Origin: Bacillus_BD oryzisoli
Lineage (GTDB): Bacteria > Bacillota > Bacilli > Bacillales > Cytobacillaceae
Direction: 5' to 3'
Assembly: GCF_036670025.1 (NCBI RefSeq)
Contig: NZ_CP137640.1
Location: 1,956,001 to 2,020,000 of the forward strand
DNA: 64,000 bases
Under the pieces are notes generated by a model, which was given only the letters and a program-made list of their open reading frames with translations, was not told the DNA's origin and ran no database searches. Positions within the stretch are counted from its first letter, which is position 1, and every line of letters starts with the position of its first letter. The translations under genes and the position numbers were made by a program. Of the stretch, positions 1 through 9,309 are shown in pieces.

Positions 1-332
1 TGGCTGGCGCACTGGGGGTCAATATTCATCTTGTTTTTACAGCGGTGTTTGTGTTTGGAAGTCTATTAGCAGGGCTTGGCGGTGTACTTGGTGCACCTGT
101 TTTGGGGACATACCCAGGAATGGAATTCTCTATCCTTATTCTATCACTGGTTGTTCTTGTTGTTGGCGGCCTTGGATCTGTTACAGGAACGTTTTTGGCA
201 AGCCTATTGGTTGGATTTGTTGAAACCTTCTCAAGATACCTTGTACCAGAACTAAGTTTAATTATTACCTTTGCTTTGATGGCTATTGTATTAGTGGTTC
301 GCCCTCAAGGATTAGTTGGGAGGAAAGCATAG
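1..332 (+). CDS. livH: Branched-chain amino-acid ABC transporter permease LivH, C-terminal part
   Basis: The gene is cut by the left window edge and reads in frame from base 3 to the stop at 332. The visible part of about 109 residues is very hydrophobic, with several membrane segments. It ends in the RPQGL-type tail common at the C-terminus of LivH/LivM permeases. The product would be one of two membrane subunits of a Liv/HAAT-type uptake system for leucine, isoleucine and valine. livM starts on the very next base, followed by livG and livF, which is the usual operon order. The substrate-binding protein is not in the window. Confidence 0.85.
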   Translation, partial: AGALGVNIHLVFTAVFVFGSLLAGLGGVLGAPVLGTYPGMEFSILILSLVVLVVGGLGSVTGTFLASLLVGFVETFSRYLVPELSLIITFALMAIVLVVRPQGLVGRKA

Positions 333-1322
333 ATGAGAATAAAACAACTTTATGGATGGGGATTATTCTTACTTATGGCGTTTGTTCCGTTTGTATTATC
401 ACTCTATTACGTTAATATTTTAACGGAAATTTTTATTCTCGCTGTTTTTGCCGTCAGCCTAAATTTATTGGTAGGGCAGACAGGACTTGTTTCATTAGGT
501 CATGCCGCTTTCTTTGGAGCAGGTGCCTATGCAACTGGAATCGTTGCGGCAAATGTTAATGCAAATGTATTTCTAACAATCTTTGTTGGTATGCTGGTTG
601 CGGCGGTCTTGGCATTATTGATCGGCTTTCTATCAATCAAGGCACATGGATTTTACTTTTTGATGCTGACACTTGCCTGCTCACAGATATTCTACTCGAT
701 TATTTATCAGTGGACAGATGTAACAGGCGGATCGAATGGGTTATCTGGTATTTCTACACCAGTGCTGTTTGGAAGTTTTGAATTATCCAATCCAGTGTTC
801 ATCTATTACTTTATTTTAGTCGTTTTCGGAATTCTATTAGTGTTTATTAATAGACTTCTTCATTCTCCATTAGGGTATGTGTTTATTGGAATTAGAGAAA
901 ATGAACAAAGAATGAAATCAAACGGCTACAATACAGTATTTTATAAAAACCTCAGCTTTCTAATTGCAGGTACTTTAGGTGGTTTAGCAGGCAGTTTATA
1001 TGTTATTTTTAACGGTTTTATTTCGCCGACAGATGTGTATTGGACAATGTCTGGTTCAGTATTGATTATGGTATTAATCGGCGGGGCAGGAACATTATGG
1101 GGACCTGTGATTGGAGCGGCCTTTATCGTTTTAATGGAGACCATTATCAGCTCCTATACAGAAAATTGGATGATGATTATTGGACTTATTTTTATTCTGT
1201 TTACAATCTTTGCACCTAAAGGGATTGTCGGTATTTTAGGAAATATTAAAGCGCTGTTTACGAAAAAAGATACAAAAGCAATCTTACAGCCTATCAAGCA
1301 GCAAACTAAAATGGATGGATAG
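333..1322 (+). CDS. livM: Branched-chain amino-acid ABC transporter permease LivM
   Basis: A 329-residue polytopic membrane protein of the LivM family, the second permease subunit. It has the family's NLLVGQTGLVSLGHAAFFG segment near residues 44-62 and a cytoplasmic loop with GIRENEQRMKSNGYN (about residues 185-200), the coupling region facing the ATPases. The C-terminus ends in FAPKGIVG plus a short polar tail. It directly abuts the livH stop and ends next to the livG start, so the genes are translationally linked. Substrate is inferred from the family only; related systems can take other amino acids or urea. Confidence 0.9.
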   Translation: MRIKQLYGWGLFLLMAFVPFVLSLYYVNILTEIFILAVFAVSLNLLVGQTGLVSLGHAAFFGAGAYATGIVAANVNANVFLTIFVGMLVAAVLALLIGFLSIKAHGFYFLMLTLACSQIFYSIIYQWTDVTGGSNGLSGISTPVLFGSFELSNPVFIYYFILVVFGILLVFINRLLHSPLGYVFIGIRENEQRMKSNGYNTVFYKNLSFLIAGTLGGLAGSLYVIFNGFISPTDVYWTMSGSVLIMVLIGGAGTLWGPVIGAAFIVLMETIISSYTENWMMIIGLIFILFTIFAPKGIVGILGNIKALFTKKDTKAILQPIKQQTKMDG

Positions 1323-1335
1323 GATTGGTGAAAGC

Positions 1336-2106
1336 ATGCTAAAGAAGACTATTCTTTCTTTAAACGGGATAGCCAAACAATTTGGCGGATTGAAGGTTAT
1401 TGAGGACATTACATTGGATATCGTAGTAGGAGAAAAGGTTGGTTTAATTGGACCCAATGGGGCCGGAAAAACAACATTATTTAATATGATTGCCGGTGAT
1501 CTTGAGCCATCCGGCGGTACCATTTCTTATTTTGGTGAAAATATTAATAAAATACCAAATTTTAAACGAACGCAGTCAGGAATTGTCCGTACCTTTCAAA
1601 AAAATAATCTGATGACGGGATTGACTGTAAAAGAAAACCTTATTCTTGTATTACAAAGGATGAGAAAAGAGCACAGACAATGGTGGAAACGGGCAAATAA
1701 GAAAAATTATTCAGGACTGTTTGAAACCGCTGATCAATTTTTGGCTGAATGGGGCTTAAGTGAACACTCAAGTAGCCTCGTAAAAGATTTGTCTTATGGT
1801 GTACAAAGACAAATTGAAATTATTCTAGCGGTTGCCGGAGAACCCAAATTATTGCTTTTAGATGAGCCGACAGCAGGGATGTCACAATTAGAAACAGATC
1901 AAATTATTGGCCTAATTAATAAACTGCCAAAGGATGTTTCTATTATTATGATCGAGCATGATATTGACGTATTATTCGGCAATATGGACCGGGTTGTTGT
2001 TCTCCATACCGGTAAATTAATTTGTGACGGTAAACCAGAAGACGTAAGAAACGATCCTGAAGTAAAAGAAATATACATGGGAAAAGAGGGTATGGTTCAT
2101 GCTTGA
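1336..2106 (+). CDS. livG: Branched-chain amino-acid ABC transporter ATP-binding protein LivG
   Basis: ABC ATPase of the LivG type. It shows Walker A GPNGAGKTT, the Q-loop in RTFQKNN, an ABC signature in the degenerate form LSYGVQRQIEI (LivG proteins often deviate from LSGGQ), and Walker B LLLLDEPTAGMS followed by the switch histidine in MIEHD. I chose the ATG at 1336 because GGTGA lies just upstream at good spacing. An in-frame ATG at 1315 overlaps livM and has no good SD. It overlaps livF by 8 bases. Confidence 0.9.
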   Translation: MLKKTILSLNGIAKQFGGLKVIEDITLDIVVGEKVGLIGPNGAGKTTLFNMIAGDLEPSGGTISYFGENINKIPNFKRTQSGIVRTFQKNNLMTGLTVKENLILVLQRMRKEHRQWWKRANKKNYSGLFETADQFLAEWGLSEHSSSLVKDLSYGVQRQIEIILAVAGEPKLLLLDEPTAGMSQLETDQIIGLINKLPKDVSIIMIEHDIDVLFGNMDRVVVLHTGKLICDGKPEDVRNDPEVKEIYMGKEGMVHA

Positions 2107-2797
2107 ATTGAAGAGTGTTCATAGTTACTACGGCGAGAGTCATGTCCTGCATGGGATTAATTTAGAAGTACAAAAGGGGAAGGTTGTGACCCTTTTAGGC
2201 AGGAATGGTATGGGGAAAACAACAACAATCCATTCAATTATCGGCTTTGTTAGAAAAAAACAAGGTGAGATATTATTAGAGGGAGAAAATATTGCCAGCC
2301 TTGAAAGCCATCAAATAGCAAGAAAGGGAATTGGTATCGTTCCACAAGGACGAAGAATTTTTCCTAATTTAACGGTTACAGAAAATTTGAGTGTATTTGC
2401 CAATCATAAAGGAGCCGAATGGACACTCGAAAGAATATTTGATCTTTTTCCACGATTGAAAGAAAGAGAAAAATCACATGCAGGAAACTTAAGCGGCGGT
2501 GAGCAATCGATGCTTTCAATTGGAAGAGCCTTAATGCGTAACCCGAAAATCCTTCTTTTAGATGAACCGACAGAAGGTCTGTCTCCGCTCATGGTGGGAG
2601 AAGTAATGGAAATTCTATTAAAACTTAAGAGTTCGGGGATGTCGATGCTGTTTGTTGAACAAAATATCAGCACGGCATTAAGTATTGCAGATGATGTGTA
2701 CATTTTAAGCAAGGGTCAGGTTGTCTACAACGGTCACCCGCAGGAACTGCAGGATAATATGAATATAGCTTACCAGTATTTAGCATTAAGCAGCTAG
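2099..2797 (+). CDS. livF: Branched-chain amino-acid ABC transporter ATP-binding protein LivF
   Basis: The second ATPase of the Liv system, 232 residues. It has Walker A GRNGMGKTTT, the Q-loop in VPQGRRIFPNLTV, signature LSGGEQSML, Walker B ILLLDEPTEGLSPLM and the family-typical FVEQN. The start overlaps the livG end, with GAGGGT as SD inside livG. It is the last gene of the operon; a terminator follows at 2853-2886. Confidence 0.9.
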   Translation: MLELKSVHSYYGESHVLHGINLEVQKGKVVTLLGRNGMGKTTTIHSIIGFVRKKQGEILLEGENIASLESHQIARKGIGIVPQGRRIFPNLTVTENLSVFANHKGAEWTLERIFDLFPRLKEREKSHAGNLSGGEQSMLSIGRALMRNPKILLLDEPTEGLSPLMVGEVMEILLKLKSSGMSMLFVEQNISTALSIADDVYILSKGQVVYNGHPQELQDNMNIAYQYLALSS

Positions 2798-2852
2798 ACT
2801 TGTAAGTGGATATAAATATCTAATATATTAGAAACTAGTTAAAACAAACGAT

Positions 2853-2886
2853 AATCGTGCGGTTAATAGCCGGACGATTTTTTTTA
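2853..2886 (+). terminator. Rho-independent terminator of the liv operon
   Basis: The inverted repeat AATCGT-G-CGG / CCG-G-ACGATT with a 7-base loop is followed directly by a run of eight T. It lies 55 bases after the livF stop. Confidence 0.85.
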
Positions 2887-2905
2887 TTTCCGGAAAATCG
2901 ATAAA

Positions 2906-2947
2906 ACATTCAAAAACAATCATTTTACTAATTGTTTTTTTGGATGT
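2906..2947. promoter_or_regulatory. Imperfect inverted repeat upstream of fruR
   Basis: ACATTCAAAAACAAT is mirrored by ATTGTTTTTTTGGATGT across a 10-base AT-rich loop. It could be a second terminator or an operator for the fru operon. A DeoR-family regulator is encoded immediately downstream and such regulators commonly bind their own promoter. The sequence alone does not decide between these. Confidence 0.35.
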
Positions 2948-3025
2948 TTATGAAAGAATTTGATTGATTAATGATATCGGTTGCAGTAAAATGATTTCAG
3001 AACATGTAATAAGGGGGCATGCTTT

Positions 3026-3778
3026 TTGTTAACTCCTGAACGGCATCAATTGATTTTAGACTTGTTAAAAGAGAATAACACCGTGAAATTACAAGAGCTG
3101 GTTGAGATAACGAATACATCTGAATCAACGATTCGCAGAGATTTAATTCAATTAGAAGAAGAAAACCAATTGAAACGAATCCATGGCGGGGCACAAAGAC
3201 TGCAAGGAAAACTGCAGGAGCCAACAATGACGGAAAAATCCTTCAAAAACCTTCAACAAAAACAGCAAATTGCTAAATATGCTGCCAGCCTAGTGGAGGA
3301 AGGAGATTCTATTTATTTAGATGCAGGTTCAACTATTAGGGAGATGATTGAATTTCTCCCATCCAAAAATATTGTTGTGGTGACAAACGGGATAACGCAT
3401 CTAACTCCATTACTCGAAAAACAGATTCCAACCTATGTAATTGGCGGTTACTGCAAACAAAAGACAGATGCCGTTGTTGGAAGAGGTGCGATAGCAAGCC
3501 TTGAGCAATACCGCTTTGATAAATGCTTTATTGGTGTTAACGGCATTCATCCCGAACAGGGGTTTACAACTCCTGATCAAGAAGAAGCCATGATAAAAGA
3601 AAGAGCTATTGCCCTGTCAAGACAGGCATTTATTGTAAGTGATTATACTAAATTCTCCGAAGTATCCTTTGCGAAAATTATCGATATTGATAAAGCTACG
3701 ATTATTACAAATGAATTAGACAATGAAACGGAAAGAATCTACACAGGTAAAACAAAAATAAAGGTTGTGACAATATGA
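3026..3778 (+). CDS. fruR: DeoR-family transcriptional regulator of the fructose operon
   Basis: 250 residues. An N-terminal DeoR helix-turn-helix (about residues 1-57, with TSESTIRRDLIQLEEENQLKR as recognition region) is joined to a DeoRC sugar-phosphate sensor domain with DAGSTI and GVNGI. The start is TTG, chosen because AAGGGGG sits 8 bases upstream. It overlaps fruK by 4 bases and heads a fruR-fruK-fruA operon, as in B. subtilis. FruR relatives repress the operon and are relieved by fructose 1-phosphate; that role is inferred from context. Confidence 0.88.
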   Translation: MLTPERHQLILDLLKENNTVKLQELVEITNTSESTIRRDLIQLEEENQLKRIHGGAQRLQGKLQEPTMTEKSFKNLQQKQQIAKYAASLVEEGDSIYLDAGSTIREMIEFLPSKNIVVVTNGITHLTPLLEKQIPTYVIGGYCKQKTDAVVGRGAIASLEQYRFDKCFIGVNGIHPEQGFTTPDQEEAMIKERAIALSRQAFIVSDYTKFSEVSFAKIIDIDKATIITNELDNETERIYTGKTKIKVVTI

Positions 3779-4704
3779 TATATACTTTAACACTAAACCC
3801 ATCTGTGGATTATATTGTCAAGCTTGACAGTTCGTTAATAATGGGAGAGCTGAACAGATCAAGTAATGAGACAAAATTCCCCGGCGGTAAAGGGATTAAT
3901 GTATCAAGAGTCCTAAATAAAATGGGAGTTAAAAGTAAAGCACTCGGATTTGTTGGTGGATTTACAGGCTCCTATATTGAAGAATATCTCCATAACGAAA
4001 ATATCGCGACAGATTTTGTACAAGTGAAGGAAGATTCGCGGATAAATATCAAGTTAAAAACTGGTGAAGAAACAGAAATAAATGCAAAAGGCCCTGCGAT
4101 TACTGAGGAGAAGTTTGCGGAATTGAAAGCGATTGTTTCTTCATTAACAGCAGAAGATATTTTGGTATTGGCGGGAAGTGTTCCTTCATCACTGCCGAAA
4201 TCAACCTATGAAGAAATTGTGAAAATATGTTCTGATAATGGAGTGGCATTCGTGGTAGATGCTGAGGGAGATTTGCTCTTGAATGTATTATCCTTTAAAC
4301 CCCTGCTCATTAAACCAAACCATCATGAATTGGGGGATTTATTTGGAACGGTTCTTTCAACACCGGAAGAAGTGATCCCATATGCAAAAAAATTAATTGA
4401 AATGGGCGCAGAGAATGTCATTGTTTCATTAGCAGGTAATGGAGCTGTTTTTGTGAATCAAAAGACTGTTATCGTGTCAACAGTGCCAAAAGGTGAAGTC
4501 AAAAGTTCTGTAGGTGCAGGCGATTCAATGGTTGCTGGTTTTTTGGCAAAGTACACAGAATTAGGAGATTTAACTGCATCATTCCAATACAGTGTGGCGG
4601 CAGGCAGTGCAACAGCATTTTCTCTTGATCTTTGCACAAAAGCGCATGTGGAGGAACTGCTTCCACAAGTTCAAATTAGACGAATTTCAAAAGAATATAG
4701 ATAA
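3775..4704 (+). CDS. fruK: 1-phosphofructokinase
   Basis: PfkB/ribokinase-family sugar kinase, 309 residues. It converts fructose 1-phosphate made by FruA to fructose 1,6-bisphosphate. Visible motifs are the N-terminal LNPSVDY, the GGKGINVSR substrate segment, and the C-terminal PfkB signature SVGAGDSMVAGF with the catalytic Asp and anion hole. The ATGA overlap with fruR indicates coupled translation. Tagatose-6-phosphate kinase is the main alternative, but the FruA neighbour favours FruK. Confidence 0.92.
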   Translation: MIYTLTLNPSVDYIVKLDSSLIMGELNRSSNETKFPGGKGINVSRVLNKMGVKSKALGFVGGFTGSYIEEYLHNENIATDFVQVKEDSRINIKLKTGEETEINAKGPAITEEKFAELKAIVSSLTAEDILVLAGSVPSSLPKSTYEEIVKICSDNGVAFVVDAEGDLLLNVLSFKPLLIKPNHHELGDLFGTVLSTPEEVIPYAKKLIEMGAENVIVSLAGNGAVFVNQKTVIVSTVPKGEVKSSVGAGDSMVAGFLAKYTELGDLTASFQYSVAAGSATAFSLDLCTKAHVEELLPQVQIRRISKEYR

Positions 4705-4727
4705 AACATCTTGAGGGAGAGATCTCT

Positions 4728-6602
4728 ATGAAAATAACCGAATTATTATCAAAAGAAACGGTTTTGCTGACGATTCATGGCCAAGGCAAGCTAGAAGCGA
4801 TTGATGAATTGGTCACAAAATTGGATCAGGCCGGTAAATTATCAAATCGTGAACAATTTAAAAGAGCCATTTTAAAACGGGAAGAGCAAAGTACGACTGG
4901 AATCGGAGACGGAGTAGCCATTCCGCATGCGAAGGATGCATCAGTTAAAAGCGCAGCGATTGCCTTTGGTAAATCTGTTGCGGGTGTAGAGTACGAAGCG
5001 CTCGATGGACAACCTTCCCATTTGTTTTTTATGATTGCTGCACCGGAAGGAGCAAACAATACCCATTTAGAAGCTTTGTCGCGCTTAGCCACGATTCTAA
5101 TGAAGGACGATGCCCGTCAAAAGTTATTGGCAGCAGAAACGGCTGAAGATGTGTTATCTATTATTGACAGCTATGATTCGGAAGAAGGAGAAGAGGAAGT
5201 ATCGGTTGCTGATAAAAAGAACTTTATTGTAGCTGTAACAGCCTGCCCGACGGGTATTGCTCATACTTATATGGCTGCAGATTCATTAAAAGCGAAAGCG
5301 GCCGAATTAGGTGTGGACATTAAAGTGGAAACAAATGGGTCTAGTGGTGCGAAAAATGTCCTAACCCAAGAGGAAATCGACAAGGCAGTGGCTGTTATTG
5401 TTGCCGCTGACACAAAAGTACAGATGGAGCGTTTCAAAGGTAAGCATGTTTTAGAGACAGCTGTTGCTGATGGGATTCGAAAGCCTGAAGAATTGATTAA
5501 CCGGGCAATGAAGCAGGATGCACCCGTTTATGAAGGTACTTCAGAGAAAGCTGCAAGTTCATCTGAAGAAACCGGAAAACGCAGTATCGGGGGTACCATT
5601 TATAAACATTTAATGAACGGTGTTTCGAATATGCTACCATTCGTCGTCGGCGGCGGCATTTTGATTGCGATCTCATTTATGTTTGGTTATAATTCATCAG
5701 ATCCCAACGACCCTAGCTATAATGCTTTTGCAGCGGCTCTGAATGAAATCGGCGGTGGAAATGCATTTGCCTTAATGATTCCGGTTTTAGCGGGATTTAT
5801 CGCGATGAGTATTGCAGACCGCCCAGGTTTCGCCCCTGGTATGGTTGCCGGATTGATGGCTGCAAGCGGCGGGGCAGGATTCCTAGGCGGATTAATCGGC
5901 GGATTTTTAGCCGGGTATATGGTTGTAGGCTTGAAAAAAGCTTTCGCTAATATTCCAGCCTCTTTAGAAGGAATTAAGACGATACTCCTATTTCCGCTTT
6001 TAGGGATTGCACTGACAGGCTTTGCCATGAAGTATATTGTGAACACTCCTGTAGCAGCAGTTAATTCTGCAATTACTGATTGGCTATCTTCGCTTGGTAC
6101 TGGAAATGCAGTGTTTTTAGGAATTATTTTAGGTCTTATGATGGCGTTTGATATGGGAGGACCGGTGAATAAATCGGCCTATGTATTTGGAACGGGTTTA
6201 TTAGCAAGTGGTGTGTACGACCCAATGGCGGCTATCATGGCTGCTGGAATGGTTCCGCCGCTTGCGATTGCACTTGCGACAATGATCTTCAAAAACCGCT
6301 TTACAAAGCTGGATCGGGATGCTGGTAAAGTAAACTTTATTATGGGTTTGTCGTTTATTACAGAAGGAGCGATTCCATTTGCTGCTGCTGACCCATTACG
6401 TGTTATTCCTTCCATCATGGTTGGTTCAGCCATTGCTGGAGCCATCTCAATGGCTTCGGGAATTGGTTTACGTGCCCCGCATGGCGGTGTTTTCGTTATT
6501 CCATTTGTTGAGGGAAGTTGGATAATATATTTAGCTGGAATCGTAATGGGTGCTGTTGTATCAGCTGTAATACTGGGCTTATTGAAGAAACCAATCAAAT
6601 AG
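4728..6602 (+). CDS. fruA: PTS fructose transporter subunit IIABC
   Basis: 624 residues with three PTS domains in order. EIIA is at about 1-150 with phospho-His67 in VAIPHAKDAS. EIIB is at about 165-265 with phospho-Cys173 in TACPTGIAHTYMAA. EIIC, polytopic, runs from about 290 to the end, with PHGGVF near the C-terminus. It imports fructose and releases fructose 1-phosphate for FruK. GAGGGAG lies before the ATG. It is the last gene before a terminator. The length matches B. subtilis FruA. Confidence 0.94.
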   Translation: MKITELLSKETVLLTIHGQGKLEAIDELVTKLDQAGKLSNREQFKRAILKREEQSTTGIGDGVAIPHAKDASVKSAAIAFGKSVAGVEYEALDGQPSHLFFMIAAPEGANNTHLEALSRLATILMKDDARQKLLAAETAEDVLSIIDSYDSEEGEEEVSVADKKNFIVAVTACPTGIAHTYMAADSLKAKAAELGVDIKVETNGSSGAKNVLTQEEIDKAVAVIVAADTKVQMERFKGKHVLETAVADGIRKPEELINRAMKQDAPVYEGTSEKAASSSEETGKRSIGGTIYKHLMNGVSNMLPFVVGGGILIAISFMFGYNSSDPNDPSYNAFAAALNEIGGGNAFALMIPVLAGFIAMSIADRPGFAPGMVAGLMAASGGAGFLGGLIGGFLAGYMVVGLKKAFANIPASLEGIKTILLFPLLGIALTGFAMKYIVNTPVAAVNSAITDWLSSLGTGNAVFLGIILGLMMAFDMGGPVNKSAYVFGTGLLASGVYDPMAAIMAAGMVPPLAIALATMIFKNRFTKLDRDAGKVNFIMGLSFITEGAIPFAAADPLRVIPSIMVGSAIAGAISMASGIGLRAPHGGVFVIPFVEGSWIIYLAGIVMGAVVSAVILGLLKKPIK

Positions 6603-6613
6603 ACGTGAGAAAA

Positions 6614-6648
6614 GATCGCCTAAGCGAATTGCTTGGCGGTCTTTTTTT
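6614..6648 (+). terminator. Terminator of the fru operon
   Basis: The hairpin GATCGCCTAAGC / GCTTGGCGGTC with a short loop is followed by seven T, 12 bases after the fruA stop. Confidence 0.9.
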
Positions 6649-6766
6649 GTTTCTAAAACCAGCTCTCTTTTTAAGAATGTTATGTCTTGATTTAAGGAAT
6701 GTTATCAATATACACCTTTAATACAATGCATTTATCTTAAGTAACAAAAGGAGTACGTTATTACAT

Positions 6767-7537
6767 ATGGCAGAATTTTTATATGAGAAGACTAGGTTGA
6801 TTTACGATATTAGTGGAGAAGGCACCCCGATTGTTTTTATCCATCCGCCTGCGATGGGGAGAGTGGTCTTTCGATATCAGGAAGAGTTACACCGCCATTT
6901 TACGGTGATTCTTCCTGATTTAAGCGGGACAGGAGACTCAATTGGACCTGAGTGTACGGTAACAATTGATGGATATGCGAGAGAAGTAAAGGCGTTACTG
7001 GAGCATCTACATATAAAGCAGGCCGTCATTTGCGGTTATTCAGCAGGAGGCTGTGTTGCCCAGGAGTTCGCTCTTCAATTTCCCGACATGACACTGGGTC
7101 TAATACTTATCAGCGGGTATTCAGAGGTGCAATCACTGGGGTTTAAATATGAGCATTTAGCAGGGATGTATTTTGTGAAAAAATTTCCTGCTTTGCTTAG
7201 ATATGTTATTTCTGCAGCTCATACAGATCATTCATCTTACCGCGATGAAATCAATCGGCATATGAAAAAAGCGAATCGCAATATGTGGATTGAGTTTTAT
7301 GAGCAGTCACTATATTATAACTGTACACAAAGGCTGCCTGAAATTTCAGTGCCAATATTGCTCATGTATGGTTCAAAAGACTTTTCTAATCAACATTTGC
7401 GTTCTTTTGAAAAGCTGGCAAACCATCAAGCAGTAATTTTTCCGAAGGTTGCCCATCAATTACCGACAAAAAGAAGTCAATTAGTTAATCAAACGATCAC
7501 TGGTTTTATAATTGAAAACATAGAAAAATCGCATTGA
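6767..7537 (+). CDS. Alpha/beta hydrolase, function unknown
   Basis: 256 residues with the alpha/beta hydrolase fold. It has an oxyanion-loop IHPP near residue 25, nucleophile elbow CGYSAGG around residue 92, a late acid in LMYGSKD and a catalytic His in VAHQLP. This is a Ser-Asp-His triad of the proline-iminopeptidase/lactonase-like class. It is monocistronic between the fru terminator and its own terminator. AAAGGAG lies 13 bases before the ATG, a rather long spacing. The substrate cannot be predicted. Confidence 0.8.
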   Translation: MAEFLYEKTRLIYDISGEGTPIVFIHPPAMGRVVFRYQEELHRHFTVILPDLSGTGDSIGPECTVTIDGYAREVKALLEHLHIKQAVICGYSAGGCVAQEFALQFPDMTLGLILISGYSEVQSLGFKYEHLAGMYFVKKFPALLRYVISAAHTDHSSYRDEINRHMKKANRNMWIEFYEQSLYYNCTQRLPEISVPILLMYGSKDFSNQHLRSFEKLANHQAVIFPKVAHQLPTKRSQLVNQTITGFIIENIEKSH

Positions 7538-7558
7538 TCATCAATGCGATTTTTCTAT
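7520..7558. terminator. Bidirectional terminator between the hydrolase and MFS genes
   Basis: A near-perfect palindrome, AAAAATCGCATTGA / TCAATGCGATTTTT, with A and T tracts on both sides. It includes the last codons and stop of the hydrolase gene and lies 9 bases from the stop of the convergent MFS gene, so it probably serves both. Confidence 0.9.
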
Positions 7559-7566
7559 TAGGTATT

Positions 7567-8835
7567 TTAGTGTGCAGGTTCTTCCTTGTCAGGCTTAATG
7601 GCAATGAACGATGCAAATGCTGCCAACAAACTGCAGCCGCAAAGAATATAAAATAATAAATGTCCCGTTTTGTCCATTAGAATGGCAAGGACTGGGGGAC
7701 CAGCGGCTACACCGATAAAGCGCATGGAGTTGTAAATAGATGTAATTGTGCCCCGATGCTCTTTTTCAATACCAACAGTAATAAGCGCATCAAGACACGG
7801 CAAAACAGCTCCGATTCCAATACCGCAAAAGAAGAACAAGCTTATCATAAACATTAGTAAATGAGAGAAGCTCAAGACAATAACAGATATTCCTAACAGA
7901 GTGCTTCCTGCAAATATAATCCATTTCATCAGCACTTTATTTTCTTTGATGATTTTTCCGGTGATGAAAGAAGTCAGGCATAAGGCCCCTAAAGGAATCG
8001 CTAATATCAGGCCTTTTTTTACACCGGTTATTTCATACGTTGTTTCGAGCATTTCTGATAAGTAGAACAGGACTCCAAATAATACAAACATTAAAATAGC
8101 TCCAATCAGAAAGATTGCATTAAGCCATTTTCCATTATGGGTAAAAGTTTTTCTAATATTTTGGAAAAACTGTTTGAATGGTATTGGCTTCTCCTTTGAT
8201 TTGGGTGCTTTTACAAAAAATATCATCAATAAGGTTGAAAATACACAAAAAACAGGGATAGAGAAAAAAGGTAAATACCAGGTAACACCAGCTAAAAGTG
8301 CCCCAAGGATTGGACTTAGGACTTTCCCAAATGTATTGGATGTTTCAATGATTCCCAAGGTACTGCTCACATCTTTCTCATTTTTGAACATATCTCCGAC
8401 TAATGGCATAACAATCGGAAAGGCACCCGCTGCACCGACCCCCTGTAATGCTCTGCCAATTAATATCAGCCAGTATGCATCCGTCATTTTCCATGCCGCC
8501 CAGCCGGAAATGAATCCACCGATTCCCGCAATAAGTAGGCTAGGTAGAATGACCTTTTTTCTCCCGATATGATCGGACAGGTAGCCGGCTAGTGGAATTA
8601 GGATAATTGCGACAATTGAATAGACAGTAATTATCATGCTTGATTGAAATGGAGAAATGGCTAATTTTTTCTCCATTGTTGGCAGCACCGGGATAAACAT
8701 TGAATTCCCTAATGTCATTATAAGGGGAATTGATGACATTGAGAGAACCGCCCATTTATGTTTTTGGGCACCACGATCCTTCTTCTTTATGGACTGTTTT
8801 AAATCCATTGATAGTAATTCTTCAACATGATCCAT
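7567..8835 (-). CDS. MFS transporter, drug-exporter-like (DHA1 type)
   Basis: 422 residues with about 12 membrane segments and a central cytoplasmic loop. The loop-2/3 motif DHIGRKK and the GRALQGVGAAGAFP segment mark the drug:H+ antiporter-1 subgroup of the major facilitator superfamily. It probably exports a small molecule from the cytoplasm; the substrate is unknown. The start at 8835 has AAGGCGG 7 bases upstream. It is convergent with the hydrolase gene and divergent from the trp leader. Confidence 0.85.
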   Translation of the reverse strand: MDHVEELLSMDLKQSIKKKDRGAQKHKWAVLSMSSIPLIMTLGNSMFIPVLPTMEKKLAISPFQSSMIITVYSIVAIILIPLAGYLSDHIGRKKVILPSLLIAGIGGFISGWAAWKMTDAYWLILIGRALQGVGAAGAFPIVMPLVGDMFKNEKDVSSTLGIIETSNTFGKVLSPILGALLAGVTWYLPFFSIPVFCVFSTLLMIFFVKAPKSKEKPIPFKQFFQNIRKTFTHNGKWLNAIFLIGAILMFVLFGVLFYLSEMLETTYEITGVKKGLILAIPLGALCLTSFITGKIIKENKVLMKWIIFAGSTLLGISVIVLSFSHLLMFMISLFFFCGIGIGAVLPCLDALITVGIEKEHRGTITSIYNSMRFIGVAAGPPVLAILMDKTGHLLFYILCGCSLLAAFASFIAIKPDKEEPAH

Positions 8836-8986
8836 GTCGCAAACCGCCTTTAATAAATAGTCACCTTAATAGGATTGCCATTTTTCTCGAAAGTAGCATG
8901 GAAAAAATTGAACGGAAATTTACAATGCCAGAAATGAGTCGTAATCAAATAATTATAATTTTTGAATTATTATTTAAAATTTATGG

Positions 8987-9015
8987 TTGACGAAAGATTG
9001 AATAAGTATTAATAT
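8987..9015 (+). promoter_or_regulatory. Sigma-A type promoter of the trp operon
   Basis: The -35 TTGACG (8987-8992) and -10 TAATAT (9010-9015) are separated by 17 bases. Transcription would start near 9022, just before the first T-box. Confidence 0.7.
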
Positions 9016-9021
9016 AAAAAT

Positions 9022-9297
9022 CAAATAAATCGAACGGCTAGGAAGAAGAGAAGTAACTTTTTGGAACACTATAGAGAGCTGATGGTTGGTGCAAATCAGT
9101 GTGGGAAGAAAAGCGAATGGACTTCTGAGCCCCAAACCGAACCTTTTAGAGCAGTAGGCTTTGGCGAATGTCTCATCGTTACAAGAGACAAGTATTAAAA
9201 CATTTTCGTTTTGATGCTTGTTAAGTGAGCTGTTTAAGCAGCTAATGAAGGTGGCACCACGGGTTTCTCGTCCTTTTTTGACGGGAAGCCCTTTTTG
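9022..9297 (+). promoter_or_regulatory. T-box riboswitch 1 (Trp specifier) of the trp operon
   Basis: A complete T-box leader. The Stem I region is about 9040-9130, with a GAA-TGG-AC specifier loop whose TGG (9118-9120) is a tryptophan codon. The antiterminator T-box AATGAAGGTGGCACCACG is at 9244-9261, and the competing terminator at 9261-9296. Uncharged tRNA-Trp should stabilise the antiterminator. It is the first of two such elements in series before trpE. Confidence 0.9.
9261..9296 (+). terminator. Regulated terminator of T-box 1
   Basis: GGGTTTCTCGTC pairs with GACGGGAAGCCC, then TTTTT. The 5' arm overlaps the end of the T-box motif, as needed for mutually exclusive folding. Confidence 0.88.
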
Positions 9298-9309
9298 TTT
9301 TTCATAAAA

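Noticed and set aside
6179..6598. 139-residue minus-strand ORF within fruA
   Set aside because: Shadow frame of the membrane domain of FruA; Ala/Ile/Pro-rich composition typical of antisense reading.
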